A stretch of 64,000 bases of DNA from contig JAPFFF010000021.1 in the NCBI GenBank assembly GCA_039105265.1, positions 682,001 through 746,000 of the forward strand. Direction: 5' to 3'. Numbering within the stretch: the first letter of the stretch is position 1; every line of letters begins with the position of its first letter. Below the pieces are notes generated by a model, which saw only the letters and a program-made list of their open reading frames with translations, made no database searches and was not told the origin of the DNA. This DNA comes from Tritrichomonas musculus. Lineage: Eukaryota > Parabasalia > Tritrichomonadida > Tritrichomonadidae. The translations under genes were made by a program, and so were the position numbers. This document shows, in pieces, positions 7,440 to 15,300 of the stretch.

Positions 7440-10151
7440 TTATAAGTCTGTTTTTTTAAATTTTTTGAATGCATCATTCAAAATTTTTTGGAACTTTTCT
7501 TTGACAAACTCCTTATTCCATTCATTAGATATTTTTGTAAGCAGATGTATACAAAAATCAAAAGTATAATTATCAATTGGCTTCTTTTCAATAATAAGAT
7601 CAAAAACACATTCCAGTGCGTTCCAGCAACATTTTTTCCCAGCCAAAAGAATGTTTTGAACGCAAGACAAGTCGAAAAACGAAATTTCTGGGAAACTATT
7701 CACAATAAATTTCATTATTTCATCTTGATTAAATAATAATGATTTAATGAAAGCCAATTTCAATTCTTTTTTACTCAACAAATTTGCCAGATTATCTTCT
7801 TTTTTCTCTAGGCGTTCATCCTCCTCTTCTTCCTCTTCTTCTTCTTGATTATCTTCGTCGTAAAAATAATAAACGTCTTCTTCATTATCATTACTATTAA
7901 TAAAATCGGGGAGATGCTTAAAAATGGAGTCCATTTTAAACTCATTATTCTTAATTTTTTTCTTTTTATTTATATTATCAATATCGTGTTTTTTCTTTGC
8001 CTCAATAAATATCATAATCTCATCAAGATAACCTCGAGAAGCAGCATTGATGAACGGCGTAACGTCCATTGTCGGCTCAAATACATATTTATAACCCGGG
8101 CACTTCAATATTATCTCAACTGACCGAACTGAATGCTGCTCGACAGCGCTGCTCATTGCTGTCTGTCCGTTCCTGCTATTGACGTAATTGACGTCAATTC
8201 CGGGAATCTTCAGCAAGAGGTGGACCACGTCGGTGTAGTTGAAATGCGCAGCATTGATCAGGTACGTGTTGTCGTACTTGTCGTGGTCGTTTGGGTTCCG
8301 AACAATGATCGGCAGAAAGGTCTCTTTGAAGTGTATCATGCAGAAATTCACAATCCGCTCGGAAATCGAATCAGCATCGATCTCGAGTTCAAACACGTCC
8401 TCGTAGTTGTCGAAGAGATACTCAATGATCTCGTCTCGGCCGTACTTGATGGCGTACTTAAGGCAGTGCTGGAATGTCGTCTTTATGCGGCCGTTATCGG
8501 CATAGCTGTCGTCGAGGACGTGAATCATCTTGGCGGAATCTTCGTCGTAGTCATCGGCGCCCGCGTTGAGGCCGCATCCGCAGCTTGATGCATCTTCTTG
8601 ATTTTGATCATCGTCGTGATTTCCATCTTTTTCATGATTTGTTTGATTTTCGTGTTTTTCATGACTTTCAAGATTTTCATGATTTGTCTGGTTTTCATGA
8701 TTTGTCTGGTTTTCATGATTTGTCTGGTTTTCATGATTTGTCTGGTTTTCATGATTTGTCTGGTTTTCATGATTTGTCTGGTTTTCATGATTTGTCTGGT
8801 TTTCATGATTTGTCTGGTTTTCATGATTTGTCTGGTTTTCATGATTTGTCTGGTTTTCATGATTTGTCTGGTTTTCATGATTTGTCTGGTTTTCATGATT
8901 TGTCTGGTTTCCATGATTTGTCTGGTTTCCATGATTTGTCTGGTTTTCATGATTTGTCTGGTTTCCATGATTTGTCTGGTTTTCATGATTTGTCTGGTTT
9001 TCATGATTTGTCTGGTTTTCATGATTTGTCTGGTTTTCATGATTTGTCTGGTTTTCATAACTTTTAAGATTTTCCAGTTCTTCCGAATTTTCCTGTTTTC
9101 CATGATTTCCGTTATTTCTATTGCGTAGCTTCCTAGCCATTTTGCGCCTCATGTATTCCTTTTTATTGACCTGCATGAGCCTGACGCACTTGAAGAGCTC
9201 GCTCTCGATCAAATGGAAAATCTCGTAATTCCCTCCGAAAATTGCCCTTCTAAATATTTCCTTCTCTCTTAACTTTGCCTTGTTGACAAGCAAGAACTTG
9301 AATATCTTTATCGACCCGAACGACGCCGCAGCCTCAATCAGCGATCTTCCTCCTTTTTCGTCAGTGAATTCGTGCGGGAAGAGGATTGGGTCGTAGACAG
9401 AGTAAGGGCAAATGAAGTTGATTGAGAGGTTGTTATTAGAGATGATTGATTGAAAGCGATCGATGTCATCTGAAATTAAGCAGCAACGTAAAGAATTCGG
9501 ATCATAAGAATTGATTGATTTATAATCGTAAGAACCGTTTAAATTTGTCAAAATTTGATTTTTTCTTCTTTTTTGAATATTTTCAAGTTCTTCTTTTGAA
9601 AAGTTTATATCAAATTTATTTGAATTCAAATTGACAATTGATGTGAAATTTTCATTTTGAAATTCAGAAGGATATTTAAACCGTAAAAATTCATAGAAAA
9701 ATGATGGAGTAATTTCAATGATTTCCGGTAAAAAATATTGGGCAAGTTTGAGATCTAAAGTGGCTTCTTTAACAATAGTGGATACGCTAAGAAGGCCGTT
9801 CTCTAAAAACCACTCATCAAGGAAAATATGTGGATCTACTATTTTAATGAGATGAACTTCATCATTAACAAAAAAATGACGAATATGATCTTTCATTTTT
9901 TCAAGTAAAAGTAGTGTAATTCGTTCGCGTTTCGAACGAAAAAATAAATTGGAAACACAGGCTTGGAAAATATGGCAAAACCTATTTTTGTGTAAAAAAT
10001 ATTCGTTCGGAATGGAATCATATAATTCATCTATATCTGCTTGGGACGCATCAGGAGCAAGGTTTGCCATCTTTTCTTGGATTTGCCCAATTTCTTCGAT
10101 ACGCTCAATATATGGACTAAAATTAATTTCAGATACACTGTTTTCATTCAT
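7440..10151 (-). CDS. Ankyrin-repeat protein with long ENQTNH tandem repeat
   Basis: The protein has 903 residues. The N-terminal region (1-210) resembles the helical segment found ahead of ankyrin repeats in the large trichomonad ankyrin families. Ankyrin-type helices follow at about 265-320 (GGRSLIEAAASFGSIKIF) and again after the low-complexity insert (YLINAAHFNYTDVVHLLL, then TPFINAASRGYLDEIMIF). Between them lies a run of about 21 copies of ENQTNH or GNQTNH, then an acidic, His-rich linker. A second acidic run (QEEEEEEEEDE) is near the C-terminus. Base composition changes inside the gene: about 8030-8590 and 9130-9440 are far richer in G+C than the rest. The likely role is protein binding; the partner is unknown. 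Confidence 0.8.
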   Translation of the reverse strand: MNENSVSEINFSPYIERIEEIGQIQEKMANLAPDASQADIDELYDSIPNEYFLHKNRFCHIFQACVSNLFFRSKRERITLLLLEKMKDHIRHFFVNDEVHLIKIVDPHIFLDEWFLENGLLSVSTIVKEATLDLKLAQYFLPEIIEITPSFFYEFLRFKYPSEFQNENFTSIVNLNSNKFDINFSKEELENIQKRRKNQILTNLNGSYDYKSINSYDPNSLRCCLISDDIDRFQSIISNNNLSINFICPYSVYDPILFPHEFTDEKGGRSLIEAAASFGSIKIFKFLLVNKAKLREKEIFRRAIFGGNYEIFHLIESELFKCVRLMQVNKKEYMRRKMARKLRNRNNGNHGKQENSEELENLKSYENQTNHENQTNHENQTNHENQTNHENQTNHGNQTNHENQTNHGNQTNHGNQTNHENQTNHENQTNHENQTNHENQTNHENQTNHENQTNHENQTNHENQTNHENQTNHENQTNHENQTNHENQTNHENLESHEKHENQTNHEKDGNHDDDQNQEDASSCGCGLNAGADDYDEDSAKMIHVLDDSYADNGRIKTTFQHCLKYAIKYGRDEIIEYLFDNYEDVFELEIDADSISERIVNFCMIHFKETFLPIIVRNPNDHDKYDNTYLINAAHFNYTDVVHLLLKIPGIDVNYVNSRNGQTAMSSAVEQHSVRSVEIILKCPGYKYVFEPTMDVTPFINAASRGYLDEIMIFIEAKKKHDIDNINKKKKIKNNEFKMDSIFKHLPDFINSNDNEEDVYYFYDEDNQEEEEEEEEDERLEKKEDNLANLLSKKELKLAFIKSLLFNQDEIMKFIVNSFPEISFFDLSCVQNILLAGKKCCWNALECVFDLIIEKKPIDNYTFDFCIHLLTKISNEWNKEFVKEKFQKILNDAFKKFKKTDL
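8677..9058. repeat. 18-bp tandem repeat, about 21 units, inside the ankyrin gene
   Basis: The unit read on the plus strand is TCATGATTTGTCTGGTTT. It repeats without a length change for about 380 bp, so the gene stays in frame and encodes ENQTNH on the minus strand. Three of the units carry the same T-to-C change (giving GNQTNH), which suggests block duplication of units. Each unit contains an NQT sequon, but the protein lacks a signal peptide, so glycosylation is unlikely. Confidence 0.95.
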
Positions 10152-10393
10152 ATATTTAGTTAAAAATCTTTTTGAATTTATAAATGGTCGATTACATGCT
10201 TCATGTATTTATGGAAACTCTTTTTCTATTCAATTTTATTTTATGCAAAAAAAGCTCGAATATTGATCATTTTTTATTAAAAATTAGTCCATCGTCATGT
10301 ATATAATATTTGTAGCATAAATATAAAATCAAAAAAATATAATTTTAATTTTATTACTGAAAAACAATAAAAAAAAAGAAATCCAAAAAATTG

Positions 10394-10803
10394 GACAATC
10401 GTTTTTTTCTACGCCACTTTTTTGAATTGTTTTTCTATCCATGAGTAGCTATTCATGGAAAGTAAAAAAACCGCCATCTTAAGGTGAAATTTAACTTACT
10501 CTGTTAAGAAAATTAACCAAAAAAATCGTAAATTTAAATTTTCTCTTAAAATTATAACTATTTGCTTTTTTTGATATAATTTTTTTTTAATTTTTACATA
10601 ATTTTTCAGGAATATACGCACCAGTGATCACCACGGGGTTGCGCGAAGCCGAATCAGGCTCCTTGAATTGCTGGATGAATCGGGAAGCCATTTGAACCAA
10701 ATATTTATGCATTATTTAGCAAAAATTGAATAAAAAATGTATAAAAAAAGTATTCAAAAAGTTTAAAAGTTCTCAAAAAGTGGCGTAGAAAAATACGATT
10801 CCC
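10394..10803. mobile_element. MITE-like element, 410 bp, with about 10-bp target duplication
   Basis: The ends are inverted copies: AATCGTTTTTTTCTACGCCA at 10397 and the complement of TGGCGTAGAAAAATACGATT ending at 10800. Directly outside lie CCAAAAAATTG (10383-10393) and CCAAAAATTG (10804-10813), a near-perfect direct repeat of about 9-10 bp. That duplication length fits Mutator-like elements better than Tc1/mariner. There is no transposase. The middle (about 10611-10690) is much richer in G+C than anything around it. Confidence 0.6.
10587..10691 (-). other. Short GC-rich open frame inside the MITE (34 codons)
   Basis: On the minus strand an ATG at 10689-10691 opens MASRFIQQFKEPDSASRNPV and continues VVITGAYIPEKLCKN to a stop. 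Codon use is GC-rich, unlike the host genes nearby. It may be a captured fragment of another gene or a chance frame. I recognise no family. Confidence 0.25.
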
Positions 10804-10813
10804 CCAAAAATTG

Positions 10814-11221
10814 TAAATTTTTGATCAACGGAAAAAACCTCATCAAAGTTTAATACATGTCTTATATTGTTTTATCATATTATTAACATATTTAAAAATA
10901 GCATGAAAGTGCTTAATTCAAATCCATAAAAGGCATAATGAGAAAAAAATGTTTTTTTAAGAAAGAATCAATTTAAAGATGAACGAGTTGACAAAAGTTT
11001 TTAGTTTTTTTATATGTTCTTCATTTTTTTATTTATTAGAAAATAAAATAAAAAAAAAGGCCATGTTTTTCGAGTGGATTTGGAGATCTTATATGATGTT
11101 ATCAATTTTTTGTATAGTTCATATCATTGATGATATGAATTTTATTATTGACCAATAAAGATGAAAATTTTTTGACCAAAAAGGTTAATTTATTTTATTT
11201 ATTATATTTCTTCCAAAGACA
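10814..11221. other. Intergenic, AT-rich, nothing recognised
   Basis: No open frame of note and no RNA gene signals. A short palindromic stretch (TCATATCATTGATGATATGA) lies near 11120. Confidence 0.45.
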
Positions 11222-11400
11222 CAAATAAACTCAACAAAATAACTAAATAAGAGTAGTTTACAAAACAATTCTTAGGTATATCCCAGCGCAACGTGGAAAA
11301 CTAAACCATGCCAAGATAATTATTTTAGAATGTCTTTTCCTAAAGCTCAAACAAATTCAAAAAACTCACTAAATAAAAGCGATTTACAAAATAATTCTTT
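11222..11400. repeat. Pair of degenerate direct repeats, about 53 bp each
   Basis: The segment at 11222-11274 (CAAATAAACTCAACAAAATA and onward to AACAATTCTTA) recurs at 11348-11400 with about one change in five. The copies are 126 bp apart. The Polinton target lies shortly after the second copy. Confidence 0.5.
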
Positions 11401-11433
11401 TATTAATTCCAGTATGTTTTATTTTTCTTATAA

Positions 11434-11438
11434 ACAAA
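11434..11438. repeat. Left target-site duplication of the Polinton (ACAAA)
   Basis: ACAAA immediately precedes the terminal AG of the left inverted repeat and is matched by ACAAA at 38051-38055 after the terminal CT of the right one. Polintons are known to make 5- or 6-bp duplications. Confidence 0.85.
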
Positions 11439-11672
11439 AGTAGTATATACGAGTCGGTTTCCGCTGGGGCTGGCACCCCACGCGTCAACACGAACTCGTC
11501 ATAAAAGAAAAAGAAAAGAAAAGAAAAAGAAAAGAAAAGAAAAAAGAAAAAAAGAAAAAAATATTCTTGTTCTCACTACTGCTCCCCATCTATGAAACGG
11601 CACAGGTACCCCACCCCACAACCGCCCATCTATGAAACGGCACAGGTACCAGCCCCGAGAATCTCGTACCTA
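11439..11672 (+). repeat. Left terminal inverted repeat of the Polinton
   Basis: It begins AGTAGTATATACGAGTCGGT and ends CTCGTACCTA. By eye it is the exact complement of 37817-38050. It contains a G+C-rich outer block, a purine tract of A-runs broken by single G at about 11509-11567, and two direct copies of a 26-bp sequence (11585-11610 and 11625-11650). In this family the ends are the binding sites for integrase and the start of protein-primed replication. Confidence 0.95.
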
Positions 11673-11705
11673 CTACAACAAAAATTAAAATAAAAGAAGT
11701 TAGAT

Positions 11706-12050
11706 TTAACTAAGTAGTTCTTCTATATGAGGTAGTTCAGCATTAGTTTGAACACCTACATCCCAAAGGTCTTCAGTTTGAACACCTATCTCTTTATATT
11801 CATAGGGAATAAAATGACACTCTGTCACTATAAACATTTCTTCTTCTTCTTCTTCTTGATGTTCCTTATAGTTTTTATACAAGCCCAATCGCTTTTTTTT
11901 CTTTGGGAACTTGGTAATGTTTCTTTCTTTGTCATCAAGAGGATAATGACGAGGTTCATTATTATCAATTCTATCAACAATGATTTTCCCCCACTTGTTC
12001 ATACGAAAATAAAAATGAAATGAATCATTTAAAAAGTGAGTAAATGTCAT
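11706..12050 (-). CDS. Polinton small acidic protein with two GVQT motifs
   Basis: From the ATG at 12048-12050 the protein has 114 residues. The N-terminal half is basic (FPKKKKRLGLYKNYKEH), followed by a run of six Glu. The last 35 residues hold EIGVQTED and DVGVQTNA, two copies of a short motif that recurs in four other proteins of this element. It overlaps the HNH gene head to head by 7 bases. No family is recognised. Confidence 0.6.
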   Translation of the reverse strand: MTFTHFLNDSFHFYFRMNKWGKIIVDRIDNNEPRHYPLDDKERNITKFPKKKKRLGLYKNYKEHQEEEEEEMFIVTECHFIPYEYKEIGVQTEDLWDVGVQTNAELPHIEELLS

Positions 12051-12379
12051 TTGTGCCACTCAAAGGCTTTACTAACGACTATGAGATACTGAATAGGTAC
12101 CCCTTTACTATAAGACGTAAGAGTAATCATTTTATATGCAAAGATGCAAAACATATAAAGGGGTATATACGAGTATGTCTAAATGGCAACTACTACTTGA
12201 AACATGTACTTATAGCAAGACAGTTCATACCTAATGATGACCCACAACATAAAATAGAGGTAGACCATATCAATAGGAATAGGGCTGACTACCATCTAAG
12301 CAACTTAAGATGGGTAACCCCAACTGATAGTAACTATAACAGGGATATGCCCAAAATTATAAATGCGAGGGCAGATTAG
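12044..12379 (+). CDS. HNH endonuclease, NUMOD4/HNH type, within the Polinton
   Basis: The protein has 111 residues. The N-terminus (FTNDYEILNRYPFTIRRK) resembles the NUMOD4-like segment of phage and organelle HNH enzymes. The nuclease core is at residues 71-92: IEVDHINRNRADYHLSNLRW, with the catalytic Asp-His pair at 74-75 and the downstream Asn at 87. Such enzymes nick or cut DNA and are often free-standing homing endonucleases; this is established for the family. Whether it aids spread, excision or replication here is unknown. It overlaps the neighbours at both ends. Confidence 0.82.
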   Translation: MSFVPLKGFTNDYEILNRYPFTIRRKSNHFICKDAKHIKGYIRVCLNGNYYLKHVLIARQFIPNDDPQHKIEVDHINRNRADYHLSNLRWVTPTDSNYNRDMPKIINARAD

Positions 12380-12620
12380 ATATTTGGTACTCTAAGAACT
12401 CAAAGGCAAAATGTTCTATTTGGTCGATAAATTCCAAATCACCATCTTTCATCATTACACCAAGAAATTCAGGTTCGAAATACTCAGCAGCTAACTCTTT
12501 TATCTTATTAATTAAAATATTACATACTCCCTCATTAGTCTCACATCTATAATCATAGAGGTAAGATACTATTTTATAGAGGATATATATACGCTCTTTT
12601 ATGGTCATGAAATAAGCCAT
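12357..12620 (-). CDS. Polinton small protein, unknown
   Basis: The protein has 87 residues, is acidic and is predicted helical, beginning MAYFMTIKERIYILYKIVSY. Its last codons overlap the end of the HNH gene by 23 bases, tail to tail. The start context is TAAATG. No family is recognised. Confidence 0.5.
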   Translation of the reverse strand: MAYFMTIKERIYILYKIVSYLYDYRCETNEGVCNILINKIKELAAEYFEPEFLGVMMKDGDLEFIDQIEHFAFEFLEYQISNLPSHL

Positions 12621-12687
12621 TTATACAGAAATAAAAAAAAATGAAATAAACAACATCTTCTTCTTCTTTCTTTTATTTGATTTTTAA

Positions 12688-14268
12688 ATGACAAGTGATG
12701 TAGGTACACAAACTAAACCTAACAATAAAATACAACTACTACAAGGTACTATTAAATTTCGACCTAAACTAGTTGATAGAGATGTTGCAAGATTAACAAG
12801 AGGTTTGGGTCAAACTATATGGAAGTTCTCTAATAATCAAATAAATCTACAAAAATTATATGAGACATATTTAAATACTAGTATAGCTTTTAAAGACGTA
12901 CTTGAATTTGCTAATAGACTCAAGAGAGAGAGACCAAGAGCAAAATTTACAGGTTGTGTGTTTGCGATTAAGAAAAATCAAGATGATAAAGATGAACATG
13001 GACATTACATAACAGTATTAAAGCCATATCAATATACTCTCCAAGAATCAGATCAAGGTATATTAACAGAGATAAAATTACATTATGATATTATCAACAT
13101 AAGGATATCTCGAATGAAGACTGAGGAGGAAAAACAAGCAGCTAGAGAACTGAGAGAGCAGATGAAAGAAAGAACATTGAAAAGTGATAAGAAAGAATAT
13201 AAAACTAGAGGTATTCAAACAGATGATATACCAGAATTGGCTCCATTACCCAGACCTCCAACTTTAAATCGAAATGATTATCATCTTAACCTTAGGAAAA
13301 TCGGTAGGAACCGACCCACAAATGTTGAGCCACCAACAAGGGATCAAAATCAAAACAGAATTCAACTTTTACTTCAAAGTAGTACAAATTTAGACGAGGA
13401 TGATAGACCTAAGAAAAAATCAAAACAACATAAGAAAAAATCAAAACGACCTCGTTCACCTTCACCTCCACCTCCTCCTCCTTCTCGTTCACCTTCACCT
13501 CCACCACCTCCACCACCTCCTCCTCCTTCATCACCACCTCCACAGTTTCCATCATCACATACCTCTCGAGGTACTAGTCCTCCTCCAAGAGAACCCCGTA
13601 TGACACCACAGAAGACAGGAGAGTTTACAGTAGACCAAAGACGTCATAAAATTCATGATTGGAGGAGTTTAGTCAATGATGAAAATATAGAAGAAGATGT
13701 TATTGATGACTACTTGAAACTTCTATATAACAAAGGAAAGAGATTGAATAAACAACCTGGTCAAAATGAAGCAGAGTTTGATAAAAAGAAAATATTGGTT
13801 GTACCTACTGCATTTTATACCCTCCTTTCTATGGCATATGAGACTAATGATATGGAAAAAATACATGAACTGATGAAAAGTCCTATCTCAGGTAAACAGT
13901 CATTTACATATTTCGATAAAGTATTTGTCCCCATTTGCTCAGATGGAGAACATTGGGTTTTATGTATTGTTCGATATCCAAAGAAAATAATCGAATGCTA
14001 TGACTCTGAGAATAAGTCAATGGCACCAGAGGTAAAGACACTTAATAAGTGGATCAATATTTCAGGAACAGGTAAGTTAAAAGCAAAATATTATGATGTA
14101 CCTAGTCAAAGGAATAACAAGGATTGTGGAGTGTTTCTAATGGAATCTTGTCGTACCTTTTTGCATGAAGGAAATGGTAAGTTTAAACAACGCAATATGC
14201 CAGATATTAGAAAGAGAATACTTCGAGAACTTCAAAACAATGAATTAGAAACAGGTGTTGTATATTAA
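12688..14268 (+). CDS. Polinton cysteine protease (Ulp1/adenain-like) with proline-rich N-terminal extension
   Basis: The protein has 526 residues. The C-terminal 130 residues hold the Ulp1/adenovirus-protease triad: His in DGEHWVLC (about 422), Asp in ECYDSEN (about 440) and Cys in NKDCGVFLM (about 480), with the oxyanion-hole Gln just before it in PSQRNNKD. In Polintons this enzyme is thought to process capsid precursors. The N-terminal two thirds is unusual: an opening DVGTQTKP, a basic helical part, TRGIQTDD at 173-180, and a long Pro/Ser stretch with Lys runs at about 235-310. The last could bind nucleic acid or other virion proteins; this is inference. Confidence 0.88.
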   Translation: MTSDVGTQTKPNNKIQLLQGTIKFRPKLVDRDVARLTRGLGQTIWKFSNNQINLQKLYETYLNTSIAFKDVLEFANRLKRERPRAKFTGCVFAIKKNQDDKDEHGHYITVLKPYQYTLQESDQGILTEIKLHYDIINIRISRMKTEEEKQAARELREQMKERTLKSDKKEYKTRGIQTDDIPELAPLPRPPTLNRNDYHLNLRKIGRNRPTNVEPPTRDQNQNRIQLLLQSSTNLDEDDRPKKKSKQHKKKSKRPRSPSPPPPPPSRSPSPPPPPPPPPPSSPPPQFPSSHTSRGTSPPPREPRMTPQKTGEFTVDQRRHKIHDWRSLVNDENIEEDVIDDYLKLLYNKGKRLNKQPGQNEAEFDKKKILVVPTAFYTLLSMAYETNDMEKIHELMKSPISGKQSFTYFDKVFVPICSDGEHWVLCIVRYPKKIIECYDSENKSMAPEVKTLNKWINISGTGKLKAKYYDVPSQRNNKDCGVFLMESCRTFLHEGNGKFKQRNMPDIRKRILRELQNNELETGVVY

Positions 14269-14292
14269 TAAAGACTTTTTATTCAACTCGAA

Positions 14293-15294
14293 ATGGAATT
14301 ACCACCAAGTGTTAACACTTTATATCCTAATCGAGATAATATAGTTAATGATGGTAATACACCTCTTCCAATCGAAACAGCCTACTTCCTTGAGGATGCT
14401 CAACATGATAAAGCTAAGTTTAATAGGTATTGGTTTAATTTCCCACCAGAATGGTCAACTGCAAACAAAGGGGAATCTATTGTTGGCGTTCGTTCAGCAC
14501 ATATCATTAAGAGACGACGCAAAATGGAAGTAGAGATTGAAATATATAAGATACATAAGAAAACATATGAGTTTGTTTGTGGTGGAACATGGAATGATGG
14601 AACACTAAAAGAAGACTATATAACTGGTTCAAATCATGAATATGGGTGCTTCAAAGTCATTGATTGGGTGTCAGTCGATGGAGATTTACGTGGATTTTTT
14701 GATGCAGTTAATCGTGCATTCAAGTCATACATTAGAACTTCTAAATTAGACAAATTTGTTCAAAATGATGATGATATACAGGATAGAGATATACAAACCG
14801 ATGGATACTATGATAAAAATGGTTTTCATGAAATCATTTATACAGAAAGAAATAAAGCAGGGAACCATAAATACTACTATAACAATAGTAAGAATGAACG
14901 AGATTGGGAGTATACTGCACCATATATGAACTTTTTCCAACTTAAATCCTGGAATGATGACTTTGCAGATGTGTTTAATATAGGTAATGGCATATTTCAA
15001 AATAAACCAGAAAAATATCAAACATGGAGTAAGACATTAATATTTGATAATATATGGGACAGACAATCATGCAAAATATATTCATCGATAGGTGAACAAG
15101 CATTGCATAACTATATTGGAGATAGTGATGTTGAATATAGTCCTATTAAGTACTTCAAGTTAAACTCAATGGACCAAAGGTTTTGGATAGACTTCTATAG
15201 TGATGCACATTATAATTGTCCAACAAAACTACCTCCAAATGATTCATTTGTAATCGAAATGCAATTCCTTCAATACGATAAGATGTTTATTTAA
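14293..15294 (+). CDS. Polinton conserved-looking protein, possible virion component
   Basis: The protein has 333 residues and is predicted rich in beta strands. A block at 60-90 (GESIVGVRSAHIIKRRRKME) leads into alternating strands, and the C-terminal part (FWIDFYSDAHYNCPTKLPPN) is again strand-like. It carries RDIQTDG at about 165-171, a copy of the recurring QT motif. It sits between protease and integrase with gaps of 24 and 6 bases, so it belongs to the rightward core block. A jelly-roll or other virion role is plausible but not shown. Confidence 0.6.
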   Translation: MELPPSVNTLYPNRDNIVNDGNTPLPIETAYFLEDAQHDKAKFNRYWFNFPPEWSTANKGESIVGVRSAHIIKRRRKMEVEIEIYKIHKKTYEFVCGGTWNDGTLKEDYITGSNHEYGCFKVIDWVSVDGDLRGFFDAVNRAFKSYIRTSKLDKFVQNDDDIQDRDIQTDGYYDKNGFHEIIYTERNKAGNHKYYYNNSKNERDWEYTAPYMNFFQLKSWNDDFADVFNIGNGIFQNKPEKYQTWSKTLIFDNIWDRQSCKIYSSIGEQALHNYIGDSDVEYSPIKYFKLNSMDQRFWIDFYSDAHYNCPTKLPPNDSFVIEMQFLQYDKMFI

Positions 15295-15300
15295 AAATAA

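Noticed and set aside
8525-9128. Long open frames on both strands across the ankyrin-gene repeat (HDLSGF and MKTRQI repeats)
   Set aside because: An 18-bp unit without stops is open in several frames at once. Only the ENQTNH frame continues into ankyrin sequence on both sides.
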